Origin: Methylocystis sp. ATCC 49242
GTDB lineage: Bacteria; Pseudomonadota; Alphaproteobacteria; Rhizobiales; Beijerinckiaceae
Assembly (NCBI RefSeq): GCF_000188155.2
Contig: NZ_KE124774.1
Span: forward strand, 2,982,356 to 3,046,355
DNA length: 64,000 nt
Direction of reading: 5' to 3'
Shown here in pieces: positions 58,351-64,000 of the stretch (its first letter is position 1; every line of letters begins with the position of its first letter). The position numbers were made by a program, and so were the translations under genes. A model generated the notes under the pieces. It was given only the letters and a program-made list of their open reading frames with translations, did not search any database and had not been told where the DNA came from.

Positions 58351-58693
58351 GTCGAATTTTCGCTTCCCGCGAGGCGAGAGACAAAAAATCGGGGCGTGCA
58401 ATATCTGCACGCCCCTCTTGTTTGGCGCGACATTCGCCCATGGATTCAAGCGTCGACCGTGGCGTGAGCCGGGCCGTCAGGCGCCTTTTCGAGGCCGTGG
58501 CCGATGAAATCCGCCGAATTTTTTAGGGCTGGGCGGCGAGTGTTATGAGCGGCGCGCGATTGACACACGCCGTTTCTTCCCCCATCGTCCAGCGCGCTTG
58601 CCGCGATCTTTGGGGCCGGTACTGTTGTTGCGGGATTGGTTCAAACGCAATCGCAAGCCAATCAAGCTTAGAAGAAGTAGAGGAAACCACAGA
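58351..58693 (+). other. gap between the two paralogous secreted genes
   Basis: A 343-bp gap. It contains the terminator at 58391-58424 and the promoter region of the second paralog. A 28-codon reading frame (58440-58526) with an amphipathic-looking sequence is present but lacks a ribosome-binding site. No other gene was recognised. Confidence 0.6.
58391..58424 (+). terminator. rho-independent terminator after paralog 1
   Basis: GGGGCGTGCA (58391-58400), five-base loop, TGCACGCCCC (58406-58415), then TCTTGTTT. Confidence 0.8.
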
Positions 58694-58933
58694 ATGAAGA
58701 AATTCGCCTTTGTCACGGCGCTCGCCCTCGTCGCCGGCATGACCCCGGCTTTCGCCGACTGCGACACCCGCAAGGCCGATGAGGACAAGCAGGCCGCGGC
58801 GGCGTCGAAGTGCTACGACGAGTATCTCGCCCGTAAGATGAACTACGGCGCCAACAAGGACGAGCTGCGCGCCAACTTCAAGGCCTGCAACGAGAAGGCC
58901 GGCTGCTCGCAGAACGACAAGCTGCTCGACTAA
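58694..58933 (+). CDS. small secreted four-Cys protein (paralog 2)
   Basis: A 79-residue protein: signal peptide (MKKFAFVTALALVAGMTPAFA), then a mature part with four Cys (CDT, SKC, KAC, AGC). It aligns with the preceding paralog; C1, C3, C4 and C6 are kept and the positions of C2 and C5 are Ala. The region upstream of both genes has a similar AGRGGAAACNACAG leader, so the pair arose by duplication that included the 5' end. The mature protein is rich in Lys, Asp and Asn. A terminator follows at 58983. Function unknown. Confidence 0.75.
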   Translation: MKKFAFVTALALVAGMTPAFADCDTRKADEDKQAAAASKCYDEYLARKMNYGANKDELRANFKACNEKAGCSQNDKLLD

Positions 58934-58982
58934 GAGCATGCGGGAGCCTCTTCCCTCGAGGAGAGGCTGTTCCGAAACACAA

Positions 58983-59014
58983 GGGCGCGCAGATCATGCG
59001 CGCCCATAATTTTT
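58983..59014 (+). terminator. rho-independent terminator after paralog 2
   Basis: GGGCGCGCA (58983-58991), five-base loop, TGCGCGCCC (58997-59005), then ATAATTTTT. It may also serve the convergent gene at 59018. Confidence 0.8.
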
Positions 59015-59017
59015 GGT

Positions 59018-59497
59018 TCACTGCGAATAGACGTTGCCGTCCGGACCCTTCCAGCCCTTCGGGTCTTCGTAGAAGCGATATTCCTCGTCGAAGGTCACCG
59101 TCTCGCCGGGCGCGACATATTGCTTGCCCTTCGGATCGGCGCTGCGCGGCGCGGTCACGTAATGCTTGCTCGGCGAGCAGCCGTCCTTGAATTTCCCTGC
59201 GTCGTCCGGCTTGCAGTCGAGATTGGCGCCATCGGGAAACTGCACTCTGGCGTTGAAGAAGATTTCATAACCCTTCTCGCCGGTCGCGTGCATCTCCAGG
59301 CGCTCGCTCATCGTCTGCTTGAACTCGAGAACCTTGCCGGGCTTGTCGAAGCGCTGCTTCAGGAGATTTTCAAAAATCTGCTTGGCGTGATCCTCGGTCG
59401 GGTCGCAACCGAACATGCAATAGGCCTGCGCCGATCCCGCGGCCAGGGGCGCCACGGCGAGCGTCAGGGCGATGAGTTTCAAGAACGCGCCTCGCAT
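59018..59497 (-). CDS. secreted hypothetical protein
   Basis: A 159-residue protein with a signal peptide (LKLIALTLAVAPLAAGSAQA). The mature part starts YCMFGCDPTEDHAKQIFENLLKQRFDK and contains four Cys in two pairs (C-x3-C near the start, and C-x13-C in the segment LDCKPDDAGKFKDGCSPS). A segment ETVTFDEEYRFYEDPKGWKGPDGNVY ends it. No family was recognised. It is the last gene before the efflux pair on the minus strand, but a 77-bp gap separates them, so linkage is uncertain. Confidence 0.7.
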   Translation of the reverse strand: MRGAFLKLIALTLAVAPLAAGSAQAYCMFGCDPTEDHAKQIFENLLKQRFDKPGKVLEFKQTMSERLEMHATGEKGYEIFFNARVQFPDGANLDCKPDDAGKFKDGCSPSKHYVTAPRSADPKGKQYVAPGETVTFDEEYRFYEDPKGWKGPDGNVYSQ

Positions 59498-59557
59498 TTC
59501 GTTTCCTCATGTGTTGATTTCGACGCCTTTGCGGCGCTTGCGCGAGAGACTAATGCG

Positions 59558-59571
59558 CTTTTGCGCAAAAG
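59558..59571. repeat. 14-bp perfect palindrome after tolC-like gene
   Basis: CTTTTGCGCAAAAG, a perfect palindrome four bases after the tolC-like stop on the minus strand. Confidence 0.4.
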
Positions 59572-59574
59572 TCT

Positions 59575-60984
59575 TCAGCGCCCGTCCGGCGTCGTCGTTC
59601 CGCCCCAGGAGTCCTTCACCTGGCCGAAATGGACCGACGGATCGTAACGCTCCTCGCCCAGACGCAGCGTCTCGGTCGACAATCGGCCCATGGCGGCGAG
59701 CACGGCGTAGGAGGCGACGACGCGCTCGCGCTGGGCGTAGATCAGGCCGATGCGGGCGTTGAGCAGCTCCTGCTGCGCGTTGAGAATGTCGAGCGTCGTG
59801 CGTTGTCCGGCCTTGGCTTCCTCGCGCACGCCGTAAAGCGCGCGCTCGGCGGCGGCGATCTGCGTCTGCGCGGCGGCGATCTGCGTCTTCGCCGCCTGCA
59901 GCGCGCCCCAATTCGCGCGCACCAGAGCAATCACGTCGGCCCGCGCCACATCCACGTCGAGCCTGCGCTGTCCGGCGACCTCTTTCGCCTCCCGCGTCTG
60001 CGCGGATGTAAGGCCGCCGTCATAGAGCGGCACGTTGAGGCGTCCGCCGACCATGGCCCCGATGTTGCGGTTGTAAATGCCGCCGATGTTGGTCTGGGTA
60101 AAAATATTGCCGACGACGGACAGTTTCGGCATGAAATCCGATTCGATCACCTTGACGTCGAGATCGGCGACGTCGGCGTCGTGCAAGGCGGCGAGAATGA
60201 CGGGGTGCTCGGCCTGAGCGACGCGCTCGACCTCACCGCGCGACTTCGGCAGCAGGGCGTCGACGGCGGCGCCCGGCGAAAGCTTCTTCGGCTCGACGCC
60301 GATCGTCTGGCGATAGGCGCCGACGCTCGTCTCGAGCGCCGCGCGCGCCTGACCGACGAGCGACTGGCCCGCCGCGAGGCGCGCTTCGGCCTGCGCGATG
60401 TCCGTCAGGGTGATCTGGCCAGCCAGATAACGCTCGCGCGTCTGCCGCAACTGCTCGGCGAGCACGGCGACGTTGTTTTCCTGCAATTTGAGCGCGGCGG
60501 TGTCGCGAAGCACATTCATGTATGCGGAGACGGCGGAAAACAGCACGCGCTGCTCGGTGAGCCTCAGCCGCTCCCGTCCCGCGAAAACGCCGGTTTCGGC
60601 GGCCCGCGTGGCGTTCTGCGTCTTGAAGCCGTCGAAGACGGGTTGTTCGACGCTCAGGCCCGCGGATCGGGGTACGCTGCCGCCGCTCTGCGTGCTCTTG
60701 ACGAGCCCCGGCGGAACGGTCGGATCGACGATGTCGGTCTCGTTCTGAATCTGGACGTTGCGATTTTGCTGCACGCCGAGAAATGTGTTCGCCGAGGCGC
60801 GCGGACGCATGCCCGCACGCGCCTGCGGCACCTTCTCGTCGAGCGCGCGCAGTCCGGCGCGACCGGAATTGAGAACCGGACTATTGTCATAGGCGAGCAT
60901 CAAGGCGCCGTTCAGCGTCTCCGCGCCTGCGGGCGCGACAATCGCGCAACAAGCGAGAAGAACGAGGGCGCGCCGGGCGTTCAC
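59575..60984 (-). CDS. TolC family outer membrane efflux protein
   Basis: A 469-residue TolC-type protein. It has a signal peptide (ALVLLACCAIVAPAGA) and two TolC repeats of helical heptads, e.g. AETGVFAGRERLRLTEQRVLFSAVSAYMNVLRDTAALKLQENNVAVLAEQLRQTRERYLAGQITLTDIAQAEARLAAG, and the second, VALVRANWGALQAAKTQIAAAQTQIAAAERALYGVREEAKAG. The TLDILNAQQELLNAR motif is typical. The GTG start at 60984 overlaps the RND stop by 4 bp, so both are co-translated. It should provide the outer-membrane duct for the adjacent pump. A periplasmic adaptor gene is not seen here and may lie beyond the window. Confidence 0.93.
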   Translation of the reverse strand: MNARRALVLLACCAIVAPAGAETLNGALMLAYDNSPVLNSGRAGLRALDEKVPQARAGMRPRASANTFLGVQQNRNVQIQNETDIVDPTVPPGLVKSTQSGGSVPRSAGLSVEQPVFDGFKTQNATRAAETGVFAGRERLRLTEQRVLFSAVSAYMNVLRDTAALKLQENNVAVLAEQLRQTRERYLAGQITLTDIAQAEARLAAGQSLVGQARAALETSVGAYRQTIGVEPKKLSPGAAVDALLPKSRGEVERVAQAEHPVILAALHDADVADLDVKVIESDFMPKLSVVGNIFTQTNIGGIYNRNIGAMVGGRLNVPLYDGGLTSAQTREAKEVAGQRRLDVDVARADVIALVRANWGALQAAKTQIAAAQTQIAAAERALYGVREEAKAGQRTTLDILNAQQELLNARIGLIYAQRERVVASYAVLAAMGRLSTETLRLGEERYDPSVHFGQVKDSWGGTTTPDGR

Positions 60985-63900
60985 GCCGCCTCCTCGCGTT
61001 GCGTCGGCGCCTTGTCGCCGAAGAAGGCGTAGAGCGCCGGCAGAACCAGCAGCGTCAGCAGCGTCGCGCTGATCAGGCCACCGATGACCACGGTGGCGAT
61101 CGGCCGCTGCACCTCGGCGCCTGTCGACGTCGCGAGCGCCATCGGCACGAAGCCGAGCGAGGCGACGAGCGCCGTCATGATGACGGGGCGCAGACGCGTC
61201 ATGGCGCCCTTGAAGATCGCCTCGCGCTCGGGAACGCCGCTCGTCATCAGCTGGTGGATGTAGGTGCGCATGACCAGGCCGTTGAGCACGGCGACGCCGG
61301 AAAGCGCGATGAAGCCCACCGCCGCCGAGACCGACATGGGCATGCCGCGCAGCCAGAGCGCCGCGACGCCGCCCGAAAGAGCTAGCGGCACGGCGGTGAA
61401 AACAAGCAACGCATCGCGCGCCGAGCCCAGCGCCGAGTAGAGCAGCAGAAAGATCATGAAGAAGCAGATCGGCACCACGATCATCAACCGCTTGCGCGCT
61501 TCCGCGAGATTTTCGAACTGCCCGCCCCACACGATCCAGTAGCCGGGCGGAACGGCGACCTTGGCGTCCACCTTGGCGCGCGCCTCGTTGACGACCGAGG
61601 CGATGTCGCGCCCGCGCACATTGGCGCTCACGACGACGCGCCGCTTGCCGTTCTCGCGCGACACCTGATTCTGTCCGTCGATAGTCGAGAAGCTCGCCAC
61701 TTGTTTGAGTTGCACCGTCGCCACATGGCCCTGCGCGTCGGGCGGCAGCGACACCGGAATGGTCTCCAGCGCCTCGGCGTTTTCGCGCAGATTGTCGCGT
61801 AGCCGCACGATGATCGGAAAGCGACGGTCGCCCTCGAAAATTATACCCGCCTGCTGCCCGCCAACGGCCGCGCCGATCGTGTCCTGCACCGCCGCGAGGC
61901 TGAGGCCGTAGCGCGCGATCGCCGCCTTGTCGACCTTGATGTCGAGAAGCGGCAGTCCCGTCACCTGTTCGACCTTTACATCGGTCGCGCCGGGCGTTGC
62001 GCGCAGGATCGCAGCGATGTGATTGGCCGCCTTCAGCATCGCGTCGAAATCCTCGCCGAACACCTTCACTGCAATATCGCCGCGCACGCCAGCGAGCAGC
62101 TCGTTGAACCGCAGCTGGATCGGTTGCGAAAATTCATAGGTGTTGCCGGGAAGCTTCTCGATCCGCTCGCTGATCATTTCGATCAATGCGTTCTTGGGCA
62201 GATGCGGATCGGGCCATTCCTCCTGCGGCTTCAGCATGACGAATGTATCGGTCAGATTTGGCGGCATCGGGTCCGTGGCGACTTCCGCGGTGCCGGTTTT
62301 GGAGAACACGTAATCGACCTGCGGCAAGGCGCGGATCGTGTTCTCGATATTAAGCTGCATCGCCTGCGATTGCGTGAGCGAGGCGCTCGGAATCCGGTTC
62401 GCCTGCAAGGCGATGTTCTTCTCGTCGAGAGTCGGAATGAACTCCTGACCGAGATCCGCATAGAGAATCGCGGCGAAAAGGAAGGAGCCGACGCCTATCG
62501 CCATCACTTTCAACGGCGCGTTCATCGCCCATTTCAGCAACGGCTCGTAAATACGCTTCAGCGCCAGGATGATCGCGTTTTCCGTCTCCTCGCCATGGCC
62601 GGAGACGAAGAGGGCGATCATTGCGGGAAAGAAGGTCAACGAGAGCACGAATTCCGACAGCAGCGCGATGATGACGGTCATCGCCATCGGATGGAACATC
62701 TTGCCCTCGACGCCCGAGAAGCTGAGGATCGGCAGATAGACGAGGATGATGATCGATTGCCCGTAGACCGTCGGCCGCCGCATCTCGACGGCGGAGCTGA
62801 TGACCGTTTCGTGCCGCTCCTCCATGGTCAGCCGCCGCCCCAGCGCATGCTGGCGCTCGGAGAGATGGCGCAGGCTGTTTTCGGCGACGATGATCGCGCC
62901 GTCGGCGATGAGTCCGAAGTCGAGCGCGCCGAGGCTCATCAGATTGGCGCTTATCTTGCCGAGATACATGCCGATCGCGAGAAAGAGCATGGTCACGGGA
63001 ATGACCGTCGCCGTCACCAGCGCGGCGCGGAAATCGCTCAGCATCACGAACAGAACGAGGATGACGAGCGCCGCCCCTTCCGCGAGATTCTTCGCAACCG
63101 TCCTGATCGTCGCGTCGACGAGCACCGTGCGGTTGAGGATCGTGCGCACCTCGATCCCCGGCGGCAGCGACTTCATGATCTCCTTCATCTTCGCGTCGAC
63201 CGCGGCGGAGACGGTGCGGCTGTTGGCGCCGATCAGCATCAGCGCCGTGCCGATGACGACCTCCTCGCCGTTCATGCTGGCGCTGCCCATGCGCAATTCG
63301 CGCCCGATGGCGATATTGGCGATTTCTCCCACGCGCACCGGCACGCCGTTGCGGGTGGTCGCCACGACGTTGCGGATGTCGTCCACGGTCTCGAGGCGTC
63401 CGCCGCTGCGCACGACGAGACCCTCGCCATTGCGCTCGACATAGCCGGCGCCGCGGCTGACATTGTTCTTCTCGATCGTCGCGGCGAGGTCGCTGAAGGA
63501 GACGCCCAGCGCCATGAGTTTCGCCGGGTCCGGCTGCACATGGTACTGTTTCACATGGCCGCCGAGCGAGTCGACGCCGGCGACGCCCGGCACGGTGCGC
63601 AGTTGCGGCCGGATGATCCAGTCCTGCACCGTGCGAAGATATGACTCCTTCTCGACGCTCGTGCGCAGCAGCATGCCTTCGGGCGTGAGATAGGCGCCGT
63701 CGCTCTGCCAGCCCGCTTCGCCGTCATGGGCGGCGAGCTTGCGCGGCTCCTTGAAGCGCACCGTCCACATGTAGATTTCGGAGAGGCCGGTCGAGATCGG
63801 CCCCATCCGCAATTCGACCTGCGGCGGAAAATCCTCCCGCGCCTGGCCGATGCGCTCATTGACCTGCTGGCGGGCGAAATAGATGTCGATATTGTCGGCG

Positions 63901-64000
63901 AAAACGGCCGTCACCTGCGCGAAACCGTTGCGCGACAGCGAGCGCGTGTATTCGAGGCCCGGAATGCCGGCGAGCGCGTTCTCGATCGGATAGGTGACCT
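60981..64000 (-). CDS. CzcA/CusA-type heavy-metal RND efflux pump, N-terminus cut
   Basis: About 1005 residues, open at the right edge; the visible frame continues to 64000 with VTYPIENALAGIPGLEYTRSLSRNGFAQVT, typical of CzcA/CusA. The ion-pathway motif is in LDFGLIADGAIIVAENSLRHL, with the acidic residues of the CzcA family, and SFSGVEGKMFHPMAMTVIIALL follows. LTFFPAMIALFVSGHGEE and the C-terminal helices follow (GFIALSGVAVLNGLVM). The family exports cobalt, zinc, cadmium, nickel, copper or silver; which metal cannot be told. The stop overlaps the tolC-like start by 4 bp. Confidence 0.93.
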   Translation of the reverse strand, partial: VTYPIENALAGIPGLEYTRSLSRNGFAQVTAVFADNIDIYFARQQVNERIGQAREDFPPQVELRMGPISTGLSEIYMWTVRFKEPRKLAAHDGEAGWQSDGAYLTPEGMLLRTSVEKESYLRTVQDWIIRPQLRTVPGVAGVDSLGGHVKQYHVQPDPAKLMALGVSFSDLAATIEKNNVSRGAGYVERNGEGLVVRSGGRLETVDDIRNVVATTRNGVPVRVGEIANIAIGRELRMGSASMNGEEVVIGTALMLIGANSRTVSAAVDAKMKEIMKSLPPGIEVRTILNRTVLVDATIRTVAKNLAEGAALVILVLFVMLSDFRAALVTATVIPVTMLFLAIGMYLGKISANLMSLGALDFGLIADGAIIVAENSLRHLSERQHALGRRLTMEERHETVISSAVEMRRPTVYGQSIIILVYLPILSFSGVEGKMFHPMAMTVIIALLSEFVLSLTFFPAMIALFVSGHGEETENAIILALKRIYEPLLKWAMNAPLKVMAIGVGSFLFAAILYADLGQEFIPTLDEKNIALQANRIPSASLTQSQAMQLNIENTIRALPQVDYVFSKTGTAEVATDPMPPNLTDTFVMLKPQEEWPDPHLPKNALIEMISERIEKLPGNTYEFSQPIQLRFNELLAGVRGDIAVKVFGEDFDAMLKAANHIAAILRATPGATDVKVEQVTGLPLLDIKVDKAAIARYGLSLAAVQDTIGAAVGGQQAGIIFEGDRRFPIIVRLRDNLRENAEALETIPVSLPPDAQGHVATVQLKQVASFSTIDGQNQVSRENGKRRVVVSANVRGRDIASVVNEARAKVDAKVAVPPGYWIVWGGQFENLAEARKRLMIVVPICFFMIFLLLYSALGSARDALLVFTAVPLALSGGVAALWLRGMPMSVSAAVGFIALSGVAVLNGLVMRTYIHQLMTSGVPEREAIFKGAMTRLRPVIMTALVASLGFVPMALATSTGAEVQRPIATVVIGGLISATLLTLLVLPALYAFFGDKAPTQREEAA

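Noticed and set aside
58440-58526. A 28-codon frame with amphipathic character between the Cys paralogs
   Set aside because: No ribosome-binding site and no family; chance cannot be excluded.

Overview
The window looks like a piece of a GC-rich alphaproteobacterial chromosome, most likely Rhizobiales (Hyphomicrobiales). The evidence is gene order: Smr-mltA-Tim44-fxsA-secB-dnaQ-coaE-maf facing hemE-hemJ-rho and mnmE-mnmG-rsmG-parA-parB, the fab/mltG/yicC/gmk block, lptB-rpoN-hpf-ptsN, and a phyR-nepR-ecfG general stress locus. A methylotrophic family such as Methylocystaceae or Beijerinckiaceae is possible, but no gene here proves it. I saw no tRNA, rRNA, CRISPR array, prophage or insertion sequence; this is mostly core chromosome.

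Layout. 1-5510: envelope, secretion, proofreading and CoA genes on both strands. 5511-5919: an AT-rich gap between maf and hemE that is the best candidate for the chromosomal replication origin (CtrA-type box, DnaA-box-like sites, AT-rich tract, inverted repeat). 5920-15520: hemE, hemJ, rho, a Rieske oxygenase, then mnmE-mnmG-rsmG-parA-parB with two perfect parS sites and one degenerate copy. 15618-16490: an OmpW-like porin with a perfect FNR/FixK-type box upstream. 16785-24103: purL, bolA, grxD, two small secreted proteins, and an M48 protease-pdxA-rsmA operon; rsmA carries an in-frame palindromic insertion. 24097-36792 (mainly minus strand): DUF488, gmk, yicC, mltG, fabF, acpP, fabG, fabD, a frameshifted SOUL gene, acs and a cyclic-nucleotide-binding membrane protein, interrupted by a plus-strand outer-membrane barrel gene.

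36981-45804: leuD, lptB-rpoN-hpf-ptsN, a KGG stress protein, phyR facing nepR-ecfG with a textbook EcfG promoter, and fumC. 45812-49130: the ffh-rpsP-rimM-trmD operon, with a long imperfect inverted repeat between rpsP and rimM. 49409-57953: a polysaccharide flippase, an acyltransferase-like protein, a conserved hypothetical overlapping recQ, a DHA2 transporter and acnA. 57954-64000: two tandem paralogous Cys-containing secreted miniproteins, another secreted protein, and a TolC-like/CzcA-like RND efflux pair that runs off the window.

Functionally the window combines chromosome replication and segregation (origin candidate, parABS), fatty-acid and peptidoglycan synthesis, translation and SRP functions, nitrogen/PTS control (rpoN, ptsN, hpf), the general stress switch and metal efflux. 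The least explained items are the paired Cys-containing miniproteins, the palindrome inside rsmA, the hairpin covering the fabD ribosome-binding site, and the double GTACGTAC motif upstream of the KGG gene.
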